A DNA stretch of 64,000 nt from Macadamia tetraphylla (Eukaryota > Streptophyta > Magnoliopsida > Proteales > Proteaceae): positions 50,704,694 to 50,768,693 of the forward strand of contig CM040969.1 of NCBI GenBank assembly GCA_022985045.1, given 5' to 3'. The notes under the pieces are model-generated. The model had not been told where the DNA came from, made no database searches, and worked only from the letters and a program-made list of their open reading frames with translations. Each line of letters opens with the position of its first letter. The stretch's first letter is position 1. This document shows positions 1 to 11,280 of the stretch, piece by piece. The position numbers were made by a program, and so were the translations under genes.

Positions 1-352
1 AATGGGAACCCTTATACGGGGGCGGGGAAAAAGACAAAAAAAAAAAGCCTTTGGACTGGAAAATTACAATCTATATTTTTATGAAGAACCGATCTTCCAA
101 AAAAGTCATTTTTTTTTTCGAAAATGCCCCCCATCGTAAATAGGTCAATTTTTCATTTTTACCCCCAAACCCCCCCAAAACCCCCTTTAAAGATGTATTA
201 AACCACTCCATGCATACCAAGATGCTCGTTATCTCCGGTAACCTTTTAAACCCTTTATGTCATCATTTTCATCCCCTCACCCCAAACGGCCCCCCCTCAC
301 GCCAAAAAATCACTACCCCGTGGTAGAGTTAACAAGGACAACCATAAAACAA
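1..352 (-). mobile_element. Copia LTR fragment, U3 start, running off the left edge
   Basis: This stretch aligns by eye with the LTR ends at 39100-39375, 45440-45690 and 51700-51952. It shares the text gaagaaccgatcttccaaaa, the run ttaaaccactccatgcatac, and the end aaggacaaccataaaaca. On the minus strand the LTR begins TGTTTTATGG near position 352 and reads leftwards, so the rest of the element lies outside the window. It belongs to the same family as the tandem copia pair at 38.7-52 kb. No target duplication can be checked from one end. Confidence 0.75.
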
Positions 353-2060
353 TAGGATTTGGGGTTTTTCCCCCTTTGGGGCCCCCGTCTCATCGGTTGA
401 TGACACGCAAAATCATCTAAAAAGGGTGCACCCTGGGATGAGCTCACTAGCTCGATAAGTGGAAAGATGGACCACCGGGGCCACACCACAAATCACAACC
501 ATATGCCTATATGCTATGCAATACATTTTAAATCCATCCACCTAAGCAACATTACTAAGTCTTTGGTTTAATGCTACTACAACCACGGTCGGGGGATATA
601 AAAAAAGCCGCGAACTCCATCCCGCGCCCATAGTTTTTGGGGAAAAGGCCCCCTGAGTACTCGAAAAAATAAAACATAACGGCTCTCAACATAAAATAAA
701 TGACAAAAATTAGGGGCTTGACCCCGATAATTTAAAAAGCAGCGATTGGCCCTCTTGAATATACCATGGGGTTGTCATTTCCTAATGACCAAGGGGAATT
801 TTCTAACCACCACAGTGACCCCCAACCCCAACCCTTTCTTCCCCCAAATGGTAACCCAACACCTTAACCCCTTGGGAAGGGGGTTTTTAAGGTAGATGAT
901 AATCCTAAACCCCTGCTCCTATTGACAATAGTACAATTGCATAATGCCAAAAATCCCATCCCCGGGACCAATGCACTTTTGTTTCCAAGCCACCCCGGCA
1001 TCTAGTCTATTAATGCATCATGCCCCAAAAAAAGTCCCATTCATCCGAAACATATTATCGGTTGGCATTTAGAAATAAACACAACACCCATGCATAACCA
1101 TGTGAGGATGACTAATCTACATAGCATTTTTGATGACATGGCTAAACTAGATCGATTAAATGAATGCCAAAAATGCCAAAAAAGGGCCCAAAAGTCCTCT
1201 CCCCCTTCCCTTGTGTACAAGGACTCACGCTTCGTGGGTGAGATCCGGTCAGGGGTAAAATTTTGGGGAACCTAACATGAGTGGCGGGGTTAGTATTTCA
1301 CCAATTTGGAATCAAGATTAACACGACCCCAAAGACAAGATCATGTTTAGAATCTTAAAGAAGGTCACCCGTCCCTTTTGGGTCAATCGGACATAAAAAT
1401 CACGTTGGGGGCCCCTCGGGTGAGTCAGACCCCCCTTTTTTGATCCACGTCGGACCCACGGGGCGGCCCTAGTGGGCGGCCCCCATGGGGCCCCCCGGCC
1501 CCAAACCCAAAATTTGGGGCCCCAAAGGGGCCTGCTAAGGCTGGCAGGCGGTGGCCCCCGTCGGCCCCCGGGTTTGGGGTGCCGTTGGCCGGGGGTTCCC
1601 CCTCGGGGGTGCCCTGGTGGGCCAAATGGCCCCCTTTAACCCACCGTCTTGGAAAAAACACCATTTTTCCCAAATTTCCCCCCAAACCCTTTTGGGGGTT
1701 CAAATGGGGCCTTTCAAAACCCCTTCTCCAAAATTCAAGGTCTTATAAGATGGTTTAACCTAGATCTGGGGTTAAAAATTTTGAAGGGAAAAACCATCTT
1801 ACCTTCTTTGCTCAAGAACACCTTCAAAACCCCAAAAAAAAATTTTAAATTAACAATGCTTCTCAACCTTGTAAATACTTCTTCAAATCCTTCAAAATCA
1901 AAAATAGATCATCTATTAAACCTTAGATTCATCATCTCAAGGGGGTTTACAAGATCTCGAAACCCTACCCAAATCAAGGGTTTTACTTGGGTATGGTGAA
2001 AGTTTAAGGAACCCACCTTTGCTCACCTCTAAACGTAGATCTAGTGTTGGAGATCACTCC
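353..2060 (-). repeat. LTR-like repeat family X, copy 1
   Basis: The reverse complement matches 56207-58050 over about 1.7 kb with small indels. Shared anchors are AGATCTACxTTTAGAGGT, the TTGATTCCAAA/ATGTTAGGTTC block, the CCAAAGACTT...TTGCTTAGGTGGATG block, and GAGCTAGTGAGCTCATCCCA followed by TTTTTAGATGAT. No long open frame survives in both copies. The short open frames here (for example 1425-1703 minus and 1649-1999 plus) are not conserved as protein. The style (promoter, GA-rich leader, long non-coding body) fits a plant gypsy LTR or leader, but the lineage is not settled. The right-hand end is provisional. Confidence 0.7.
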
Positions 2061-2215
2061 CGGGGGGGGAAAGGGAAGATCAAGCCTCCTTTTAAATCCA
2101 TCTCTTCTTCCTCTTCCTTCTCTTTTCCTCTTCTTTCCCCCTTTTTTTTTCTCTCTCTTTCTCTTCTCACCAGCGTCTGAGTGTCATAAATGAAAAAAAA
2201 AGAAAACATAAATGC

Positions 2216-2223
2216 TATATATA
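2216..2223 (-). promoter_or_regulatory. TATA box of the family X LTR
   Basis: The minus strand reads AAGTATATATAGCATT. About 45-120 nt downstream on the same strand lies a purine-rich GA tract (2100-2170), then the start of the X body at 2050. TATA plus GA-rich transcript leader is a usual plant LTR layout. Confidence 0.5.
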
Positions 2224-2377
2224 CTTCTTAAAATAATTAAGTATTCACATGGGTGGGTCACTTTGGGGGGGTGGATCCCCACTGCCATGAGGAAAAAAAT
2301 TGGGATTTTGGGGCATGACCGAATCTCACTCTTGGCATCGATGTAATATACATATGCCTTAATATCATTTCATACCT

Positions 2378-2677
2378 TTATCCGTACATTGCCTTATGAT
2401 AGGTGCATGTACCGCAGGTACAGTCTCTTACAGCCCCTTTGGGTGGACTTATCGGACCGGGCCCGGGTGTTAAATCACCCTTGCCATCATAGTCCATAAG
2501 GATCCGCTTTAACTCTCTCGGTTGGGGCTGCATGGTTAAAAGGTCAACCCTGTAATCATCGGGTTTAAGTAGGGTATTACAATCATAGCCATTGGAGGGT
2601 GACAAAATTGGGTGTCTGGAATCCCCCCCTTTAGCGGGGGTTGCCAATACCCAAAAAGGGGAAAAAAAAACTACCAT
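2378..2677 (-). pseudogene. Short frame ending in a C-x-C-x2-C motif
   Basis: A 99-codon minus-strand frame whose C-terminal part reads RDCTCGTCTYHK. The motif resembles the end (QDCACDHCAY) of the two conserved frames at 58356 and 62343. The rest of the frame does not align convincingly, and homopolymer runs make the N-terminal part unreliable. It may be a distant or damaged member of that small-ORF family inside an LTR; it may also be chance. No function is assigned. Confidence 0.25.
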
Positions 2678-2779
2678 ATTTTGTTACCGGGCATATACTA
2701 GTCATCTTGCTCATCAAGGGGGGGGGTTGAAAATGCAATATGTAATATCTCTTAACTACTTTGAAGTTTAGGACTTACG

Positions 2780-3180
2780 GACTCGTTGGGAAAGAAATTT
2801 CTTTCTCTTCCAATCCTACAAAAAAAGTTAGTAGTTTGTTCTTTGGATTTTCCTTGGCCAAGCTTTACATGTGTCGATTTTGAGGAATTTGGTCTTGATG
2901 GGTCTTTCACACCTATGGATTATCGGGACCATTTTTTACAAGAAAAAAATTTCCCTTTTTTTTTTCAAACTATTGGGGGGGAAAAAAAATTTTATTCTTG
3001 GATTTTCCTTATTTGGGCTTCATATGTGCTATTTTGGGAATTTGGTCTCCCCGGGGGAGATTTATCAAGCCAATCTAGACTATCAAGACCATCGTTACAA
3101 AAAAAAAATTCATTGCTCTTCCAATCTTATAGGAAAAACATTTTATTCTTGGATTTTCCTTAGCTAGGCTTCCCCCTGCT
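2780..3180. repeat. Tandem repeat, about 150-bp period
   Basis: The phrase ttcttggattttcctt recurs near 2845 (variant), 2996 and 3148. Each time it is followed by a variant of ggcttcatatgtg and gaatttggtct. About 2.3 copies with indels. Probably 3' non-coding repeats of the TAT element. Confidence 0.6.
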
Positions 3181-3189
3181 GTTCAAGGG

Positions 3190-3525
3190 AAATTTTGGGC
3201 TATGAAGTGGTCACTCGGGGCCGATTCAAAAGGGGGGGGGGCCCCTTGGGGCGAGCTAATAAAAATTTGGGGCCCCCTAAATGAGTCAATGAGATTGGGG
3301 TACAGGGCGGTCAAAAAAGGGCCACGGGCCGAGTCAATAAATTTGGCCACATGGGGCATGTTCAATGAGATTGGGTCATCCGGGGGTAGTCAATGAAATT
3401 GGGCCATCTGGGGTCGGGTCAATGAAATTAAGCCACAGGGCCCATTCAATGAGATTGGGCCACCTAGGGCGGTCAATGAAATTAGACCCACAGGGTCGGT
3501 CAATGAAATGGGCTACTCGATTTAA
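3190..3525. repeat. Minisatellite, about 36-bp period
   Basis: About nine imperfect copies of a unit containing TCAATGAGATTGGGCCA and a short GGGC/CAGGG spacer. The best copies lie between 3285 and 3510. Tandem repeats between pol and the 3' LTR are typical of TAT elements. Confidence 0.75.
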
Positions 3526-4270
3526 GCCCTTGAATCATGAAATTTGGCTCTTGATCTTGAACTTTTGGTTCTTGATTTGAACTTTGAATTTTGACTTTTG
3601 ATTTGGAATCTTTGAACTTTGAATTTTGGTTTGAAATCTTGATTATTAGCTTTTGATTTGGAATCTTTGAATTTTGACTTTTGATTTGGCATCTTTGAAC
3701 TTTGAATTTGGAATTTGAATTTTGACTTCTTGATTTGGTCTTTTGAATTTTGTGTGATAATTTCCATCTATCTCACAAATTAAGATTTCACCTTTTTTTT
3801 TTTCTCTAACTTCATCTTCCACTTTCATGTGTTTTTTACCTACCAAGTAGATTTCACTTTCCATTTGATTTTAATTTTTTTTTTTTAGGAGGACAATTTT
3901 TTTTATAAATGGTCCCCCCAGCTTCTGTTCACTTATCAATCTGAGTTCCTTGAGTTTGGAACGATTTGTTTGTGAGTGAGTGAGCTCGGGGGTTTTTTTT
4001 TTCTTGAAGATTTGAAGTTCTTTGCATTTTTTCGAGTTTTCATAAATTCCTTTGAGTTTTCCTTTGAAATTCTTCATCTTGCCTTGAAGTTCTTCATAGT
4101 TCTTAAGGAGAAACCATTTGAAGTCTTTTAGAGCCTTTTACAAATTGAGAAACTTTTGGGGTTCTTTGCAATTTATAAAAGTTTACGAGGTTCTTTGCAA
4201 TTTTATAACTTTTGGGGTTCTTTGTAATTTGTAAAACTTCTTGGGTTCTTTGCAAATTTGAAACATGGCT
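3526..4270. repeat. T-rich imperfect repeats
   Basis: Positions 3540-3760 are built from variants of ttttgatttggaatctttga and tttgaattttgac. Positions 4110-4265 repeat ggttctttgcaattt about four times at 38-45 bp spacing. Nothing coding is seen; the listed short frames are low-complexity shadows. Confidence 0.6.
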
Positions 4271-4389
4271 GATAGGAGAAAGGAGGACACCAGAGATCAA
4301 GCGGGTATTGGAGAGAGATGTAGAACATCCTCGAAGGGATGATAGCCCCTGATTTGTACATGGGGGAACACTTTCGGGACCCAAGATCA

Positions 4390-6420
4390 CATTTTGATGC
4401 GGCATGGGGTAGATGGTAAGTTTTTCCCTTTTTTCTTATCTTGTTTTTTTTTTTTTTTGCATTTATTATTATTTTTTTTTTTTTTTTTAAAATTTTTTTT
4501 TCTTGTTCATTTTTGCATTTATTATTATTTTTATTTTTTATTTATTATTTTTTTTTTCATGTTTGCATTTATTAGGAGCATGGTGATGGAAAAACCCCCA
4601 CATTAGCTAGATATGGCCATCCTAATGTGGTTGGGGTGGTATGACATGCTTCCCCATAGAACAAAAAACAAGTGGATTCTACCTACATGTCGTTTTTGGG
4701 CCCTTTTGGAGCAAAAATTTTGCTCGGCATTGGCGAAGCCTTGGGGGAAACTTGGTGGCAGTACCTATTCTTTCCCCCTTTCCCCCTTGGTGAGATTGCC
4801 ATCACCCCCTTGCTTTTATGCCGACTAGCATACCTCTTGGGGGCCCTGTCTCTTCTGCGACTTTCCCGGGACAAGAGTTCCACGAGTTGATAGGTTTTGG
4901 GGGGCGATGATGAGAAAACATCCGGGGTGATCAATGCCCATTGGATGAGGGGAGATTTGAGGTGAACCGGGTAACCTCATGGGGAAACTGCTCCTTTCTT
5001 TTGTTTTTTGCACATTGCCTTTTTTTTTTACCTCCGGGGGTGGACATCCACATGGCTGCCCTCTTCCCAAACATTTAGGAGGTTGATTCTTGGGATTGGG
5101 GGGGGGCCCCCTACACATACCTTCTGCGGACCTTTGACTTGCTTTGGTATATGGAATCGAGGGGCCCCAAAGGGGGAAAGGGGGGCATTCTCCAAGTAAC
5201 TTTGAATTTCTTTTTGTTATTTTTTTCTCTTTTCTTTTTTTTTTCAAACTTTATTTTGGTATTTCAATTCAGCCTTTTATTACGAACACCAAAAAAATTT
5301 TCCCCCCTGTTGGAGGATCCCTGAGTTTGCCATTCCCCATGGCTAGAGATGGGGAAACATCGGTGTCGAGGTTGGCTATCCCCAGACCACTCCCGCTCTC
5401 TTGGGGTCGACGGAGAAGCTATATTTATTGTCAAGTTTTTCTTTTTCCTTATGCTAAACTCACTTCATCTTAACCCGGGTCAATTGGAACCATTTCGCAA
5501 TATCCCAAAATTTTTCAACCCCATGAATTTGTCGAGCCAAGCGATTGATAAAAGGGGTTTCATTATTACGAGGGATTTGGGGGGCCCCCCTTGGTATCAA
5601 GGGGGGGGGTCACTCCTCGGGGCTAATTCTCTTTTTTTCTCGGTTATCCTCCATCTACTATGCTTTACGAGGCGTCTCCCAAAGTGAGATGGAGATATGG
5701 GCTAAAGTGTGGGATGACTCTCTCTTGGATGAATCAAGATTCGAGGCCTTTCTCGAGGGGGGGGGCTGCGCCCCCTTCCCTAGGGGACCACTAGTATGTT
5801 TCATCTCTTAGACATTTTTTATATTTCAAATTCTTCCATTTTCTAATTGATGTTCTTTTAATGGAGGGGACGACATTTGGCTCCCCCCCCTACTTAAGGG
5901 CCCGGGGGGGTTGCCTCCTCATATCAGATTAGTCTTCCATTTTGAGAGGACCTCTCGGATGGCTATCAATCTTTGGTGGTTTCCCATCTTTCCTATCGAT
6001 CCGACCCATCGAGCATTCCTCGGCTCTTGGAGCATAGAGTGGATAGAGGCCCTCTTGGACTTGAGATCCCATATGACTATGTGAGTATCACAACACTTCT
6101 TGTTTGATTGATCCTTGATTCCTTTTGGTGACATGCTTGTTTCGGTATCTTTGGAGCTCTATTTTTTAACTTAGGAGCATGCATCGGTGCTTGGGGTCGT
6201 GGTTGAAATGGTACTCCCCATCCTTAATCTCTTTCCTCTTTTATTGCTTCTTTTCTTGATCATTCCATGTGTTCTACAAGGAAAGGAGATTGAGGCCTTG
6301 AGGAGCGGGGTTTGCTCCTATTGGGGGAGAATTCCCGTTTGCGGGGGGGTTGAGGACCCGAGCCGGGGGGGAGCTCGGGGTTTGGGGCCCTCCCTTCTCG
6401 ACCTTTCATGAGGATGATTT
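4390..6420 (+). pseudogene. Antisense extra ORF with plant mobile domain (PMD)
   Basis: Joining plus-strand frames gives a PMD-like (aminotransferase-like plant mobile domain) protein. FPLGEIAITPL near 4780-4815 matches the family's GEMTITL-type strand. EVDSWDWGGAPYTYLL at about 5080-5126 matches the conserved NWGxAALAYLY segment. Sequence near 5480-5760 (NLSxQAID, then ESRFEAFLEG) resembles the family's later helices. A possible intron runs from gtaag at about 4415 to a T-rich tract ending tttattag near 4575, and another T-rich interval begins at 5197. Several frameshifts are present. The gene is antisense to the TAT pol and lies downstream of it. TAT elements are known to carry antisense additional ORFs in this position, some with PMD similarity. 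Function in the element is unknown. Confidence 0.6.
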
Positions 6421-6515
6421 TTGGGGGAGTTAGGATGATGACTTTTGACCCATAGGGATTTGTTCCTACATTTCTTGTAAACACAAACATATGAATATTT
6501 TCTTTTCTTTTCCCC

Positions 6516-6557
<42 letters not shown>

Positions 6558-7000
6558 GTTTTGGGTTTTCCTTTTAAAAATTATAATAAATTATATTAAA
6601 TATGGGGAAAAGAAAATTTTTTTTTGTTTATGGGAAATTTTTCCCAAAATTTAAAAATTAAAAAATTAGAATGGGGGGAATAAAAATTTTGGGCCCCTTC
6701 CCCCCCCCAATTTCTTTTGTTGGTAAAAGGGTTTATCAAAATCCTTTGGGGTTTTGGGGGCCCTTCCCTGGAAAAATTTTTCCCTTTTGGTTTTCCTTTC
6801 CCCCAAACATTTTTTGAGGTTTTTAATTCGGGGGGCTTCCCCCCTTTCTTGGTAACCAAGTCCCGAGCTAACCTCCATCTAACGGCCTATTTAGCTTCAA
6901 CTTGGCAAGTAGCGAGTTGGAAAATGGCGGGCTTCTATGATAATGATTAAGCCCAAACCTATGGCTATGGCTCATGTCATCAAACCCTTTGAATGTCTCA
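6421..7000. other. Non-coding stretch with poly-C/poly-T tract
   Basis: A run of about 12 C followed by about 45 T (6512-6556) is flanked by AT-rich and G/T-rich low-complexity sequence. I see no domain on either strand. The homopolymers are probably inflated by sequencing. Confidence 0.5.
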
Positions 7001-7919
7001 TTTTGGGAATGATATCTCTTCCTTTCTTCAATTGCTTTATCACTTCTATTAGGACGGTTGGTGCACCACATCCGGAGTTAGGAGAACAAGAGCTATCATG
7101 CATAGTAGATAAGCATCTTTACCTTTGTTATGGATTGCCCCGTGGTAGGTATTGAATGAAGATCTTGGCCACCTTTGGAGTATCAATCTTTCCATAAAAA
7201 AAGAATTGCTTCATCTCCTTCTTTTCCCATCTGAAAAAGTCCCCAATTTCTTTTGAGATCTTTTTTTTAAAGATGGTTGAATCAACTTACCCTTAGGTGG
7301 AGATAACATATAAACTTGGAACTCCTCGAAATTTAGCAGATCTCAATCAACCCAAATCGAAAAAATAAAATCGGCATCCGGTGTTGAGGCACTTTTTGGG
7401 GGGGTTTTTGATGTAGCTCTATGCACCCAATCTTGAGCATTGACATATTCATGGATTCAAAGTCCTGGTGCCACTATGCTCATGTCAAAAGGGCCATTTT
7501 CTCAATGTCTCATCCAAGGAACCGTGACTTATCCTACAATTATCACAAGCAAAGAAAAGGGGTGATGATTTATAAAAACATTACTCATTAGCTCTTGACA
7601 CAATCAAACCTTTCCCCCTTTTTGCATCAAGCTCTTCTTCCTCTTTTGGTGATCAAGGATGGGAAATAAAATGGCCTTGATAAGCGATCTTTGGGGAATT
7701 TTGGAGAATAAAATCCTAGATAAAATTTTGGGACCATAGGTGAATAGCGGGTACCTAATGCCCTTGTATGCGAATGTGATTCTTGGGGACACAAACTATG
7801 ATGATCTTTTAAGATACTTTGTTTATTAATTTAGGAACCAATTTATTGCCTTGAGATGGTTGAGACCCACTTGCACATGTCAAGTTGCCTATATCCCTTT
7901 GAGAGGAATCGGTCTACTA
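7001..7919. other. Spacer between integrase end and antisense ORF
   Basis: No recognisable domain on either strand; only short frames, none with family features. From its position it should be the start of the 3' non-coding region of the minus-strand TAT element. Confidence 0.4.
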
Positions 7920-9440
7920 GTTTTGACTATTCACCCCCCTTTGACATAATATTTCTTGAGTTGATCCATGGTAACCAATCCAGTATTTCTTCTCCCCCGT
8001 AGTTTATGAGCTTCATAGCCTTGCCTAGTAGAATCTCTTTGGGTGAATGGGCCACTCTAGTTGGCCAATTTCTCTCTTAGGTCATGAATTGGGGCTTTTG
8101 TTCTTGAAGAACAAGTTCATCCTCCACTATGTGTGAGGCTTCACATTCTTGTTGAAGGCCCTTGCCATTCTCATAATACTTCTTCAAATTATCCATAGCC
8201 TTCATATGCCTTTCATTGAAAAATTGAGCTCATCATGCAGCCTTCACCCATTCTCCTTGGTAACTAACTATCAAAAACCCCCTTAGGGATGGCACTAGGA
8301 TTTAAAAAGGGGAGGCCCTCAACCCGTATACCAAAGAAAAAGGGGTTGCCCTTGTGGGGACCGTCTGTCGATATGCCTACAAAGCAAGTGGTAACTTATT
8401 AGCCCAATCCTTGTGTGTTTTAGCCTTTTTTTTTAGGATCACTTTGATGTTCTTCTTAGCTATTTCTACTAGCCCATTGGGCATGGCGGGGGAAGTGATG
8501 CCTTCTAATACCAAACTTTGTGTAAATTTTATCAGTCTTGCTCGAAATGAGATCCACGATGCGATATCAACTCTTGAGATATTCCATATCAGCAAATGAT
8601 GTTTTCTCGGATGAATTTTCTAACTTAGGGAGTGAGTTTTTTCATAAGATTGAGTTTCTACCCACTTAGTCAAATAATCGATGGCTACCAAGATGAATTT
8701 ATGACCATTGGATGCTTTAGGGTTAACCTTTCCAATGATGTCAATGTCCCAAGTGGAGAAAGGCCAAGGAGAATTGAGCAAATGCAACTATATTGGTGGG
8801 ATATATATGATATTGGAAAATATCGACATTTGTGGCATTTCTTGACAAAGTCCATAAAACTACTTCCATTGTGTTCCAATAGTATCGGCCCCAAGGATTT
8901 TCTTAGCTTGCATCTTGGTATTCCATCGTAGGATCTCTTGTATAACAAATTCTCCTGAAGAATAAATTGGGTGGCATATCTCCTTAGATACTTCTTTTCT
9001 TTGTCAGTTGCTCCACTTGGGTACTTCCTTTCTCGATAAAACTCACTATGTGAGAAAAAAGACCGACCATCCACGGTTTAGTGTTCACGAATTCTAATAA
9101 ATGGGGTTGTTTCTTTGTTCTCCCCAAAAAAGGGGGGACCCTAGCCAAAAGGTTGCATTCTACCATGGATGCCAAGGTTGTGAGGGCATCGGGAAACTTT
9201 TTTATCTCTGGAAGTATTGAATGAAATCTTCTCAAAGTGTTCAATCACCTCTTCGGATGTTTTTGGGAAACGGCTTGACTTTTCATTTTGGGCTTCCACT
9301 TTCCTTGCGTCGATAGATGATTATGGATGAATCTCCATATACCTTGATCCTTCTTACTCAATAGTCGGGGGAGTTTAGGTCCCAAAGCACAAGCTTCATA
9401 TTAAAAACTTTGTTATGGGAAATCGAGGTGAATGATGAAG
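7920..9440 (-). pseudogene. TAT pol, C-terminal part: second RNase H-like segment and integrase
   Basis: Reading minus-strand frames downwards: 9440-9150 has IEHFEKISFN and PDALTTLASMVE, matching the end of the second (aRNH-type) RNase H of TAT elements. At 9074-8700 the integrase zinc-binding region reads GATDKEKKYLRR, then ENLLYKRSYDG and FVKKCHKC (Cys pair near 8826-8837); the first His pair is damaged. At 8595-8377 NGLVEIAKKNIKVIL contains the last acidic residue of the D,D35E core (Glu near 8465), followed by HKDWANKLPLAL. The 8110-7920 frame reads DLREKLANWSGPF, the integrase C-terminal GPY-like segment. No continuous frame remains. The upstream RNase H is on the far side of the nested insertion. 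Confidence 0.75.
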
Positions 9441-9445
9441 GTAAG
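9441..9445. other. Target-site duplication, left copy (GTAAG)
   Basis: Five bases just before LTR1, identical to 16154-16158. A 5-bp duplication is the norm for plant gypsy integrases. Confidence 0.75.
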
Positions 9446-10370
9446 TGATGAGGCAAAATTCCCCCCCCTCGGCAATCTTTGAAGCATGTATAAACCTAAA
9501 CATAAAAACCCCCCTTGGACCTATATCGGGCCGTGCTCCCCCCGGCCCTCCATCAAGTCGTCTTGCCACCCCCATCTCATTGGGGGGCTACCACCTGGGC
9601 CCCCCCATCGACCCCCTCTTCCCCCTCGGCCCTCCATCGGTGTGCTACTCCCCGGCCCTCCATCAGGCCATGCCCACCACCTTGGCAGGGGCCCTGCTAC
9701 CACCTCGGCCCTCCATCCCCGTCTTCCCCCCGGCCCTCCATCGGTCATCCCCCCTCGGCCCTCCATCGGGGGCCCTTTTTCCCCGGCCCCCCACCCCCCC
9801 TTTTCCCCCCCCGGCATCTCATTAGGCCATGCACCTCGGCCCTCCATCGGTGTTTTTTCCGCCTGGGCCTCCCCTCATGCCAACTAGTCACCTCGGCTCG
9901 GCTGTCACCTCGGCTCCAGTCAAGAAAAAAACCCCCCAACGTGCACACATCCCTCCTACATTCAAGGGCGTGACCCCCCGATCACGGGGCGAACTCTATC
10001 CACTACCGTCATCGAGGCGTCGACCCCTCTCATGACTTGCTGTGAGATCAATAGAAAAATTCTCGGAATATCCCCAAACCCCCAAAAAATTCCCCGGGGA
10101 AACACGGTGCCCCCCTCGGACTCCCCCTAATGGATTCTCCATGCCCCTCCTTCTCTCTCCATGGTAGCCTATAAATCCCAAAGGGGAAGCCTCCATCATG
10201 GGGGGGGATCAATCACTCGTTTTTGGAAAAGCTCTCTTGAGCATCCCCTTTTTGGGGTCAGGCCGGAGAGCCCCCCCTTGGGGCCCCCTGTCCCCTATCA
10301 TCTCTTCTTTTTGGTCATTGGAGCACAAGGAACTATGGGGGAAAATCACCCGATTAATTTTCTTGCATCA
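9446..10370 (+). repeat. 5' LTR of the nested element
   Basis: 925 bp, TG...CA ends. The U3 part (9530-9860) holds seven copies of a GC-rich word CGGCCCTCCAT with 20-70 bp spacing. Then comes a conserved block ccccgatcacgggg...actctatccacta, a TATA box at 10170, and a downstream stretch cctccatcatgggggg...caatcact shared with LTR2. The plus-strand frames here (for example 9515-9973) are repeat translations, not genes. Confidence 0.8.
10170..10176 (+). promoter_or_regulatory. TATA box in 5' LTR of nested element
   Basis: Reads GCCTATAAATCCC, 200 bp before the LTR end. The homologous site in the other LTR is at 15944. Confidence 0.6.
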
Positions 10371-10372
10371 AA

Positions 10373-10392
10373 TTGGTGCGGTATGTAGAATG
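10373..10392 (+). other. Primer-binding site, TAT type (degraded)
   Basis: Two bases after LTR1 the sequence is ttggtgcggtatgtagaatg. It resembles the TAT primer site TTGGYGCCGTCTGTGGGAA with a lost CT around the CTG. The position directly after the LTR end is what decides the call. Confidence 0.5.
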
Positions 10393-11280
10393 GGGTTTCA
10401 AAAGTCACCATGGACCAATGCAATTAAGGAGGGAAGGTCGTTTCTTCCCCGACAACGAGTGATCCCCCCCGAGTTACCTTTTTGGGGGGCCCCCCTTTAC
10501 CACCAATGGCGAGCAAGAGAATGTCAGAAAGACCCCCCCAAAAAGGGCCCCGCAAACCCCTTGATGCGGGGTTAAAGGGGGGGGACGGGCGGCCCTCGAC
10601 TATCTGCCATGTCCCACACCCGTAATTCACCTAAACAGGGAAATTTTTGGGGTCGAGCCTATAGCTAGGGGGGTTAGCAACAACCTTTTGGGGTGGGACT
10701 TCATCCGTTAAATCGGCTTGGTACTTCCCATGCCACGGACTAAATTATTTTGGGGCCCAGGCGTTAAGGGAATAACTCAATGAAACTCGACAACAGTGTC
10801 ACCCTCAATCAACAAAAAAGGGGGGGGCCAAAACGTCACTTTGTTCACTTGGTACCACCTTGCTCTCCTATTGAGGGGGGAGGTCCCCCCCGGCCTAGAA
10901 TGGAAAAACTCATCGTTCCACCGTCCAGGGGCCGAGAAATGATGTCCATAGATCCCCCGGTAGGAAGACACCAGATGCCTCAAAGACTCACTAAAGGCGT
11001 GTCCCCTAGAGATGAGGGGGGAAAAAATTTTTAAAGGATAGCTTGGCGAGATCAACCCCATGGGGGGACCTGCCCTCGGGCCCACCAATGGCGCACCCGG
11101 GGGGGCCGGGGGGGGGGCCGGTGGTAACCAAGGTGGGGAAGAAGCCCCGGGGAAGGGGGGAAAAGGGGATGGGGTCCACGGATCCCAAAGCCCAGATGAG
11201 AAGGATGACACAGGGCATCCTGACTCGCGAGGGTAGAAGGAATGGGGGCAAAGGCACCCGGCCGACATAATTGTAACTCC
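10393..11280 (+). other. Leader and unreadable gag N-terminal region of nested element
   Basis: The 888 bp between primer site and the recognisable gag core. A possible start ATG at 10411 (ATGGACCAATGC) is followed by stops in all frames within 70 codons. G/C homopolymers around 11090-11160 are heavily inflated. The longest frame, 10777-11286 on the minus strand, is antisense shadow. Confidence 0.35.

Noticed and set aside
5139..5687. Separate host gene made of frames 5144-5473 and 5349-5687
   Set aside because: They are phase-shifted parts of the single PMD-type antisense ORF, with a T-rich putative intron between.
9445..9973. Overlapping Pro-rich plus-strand frames (126-152 codons)
   Set aside because: Three phases open at once over the CGGCCCTCCAT repeats of the LTR; repeat translation.
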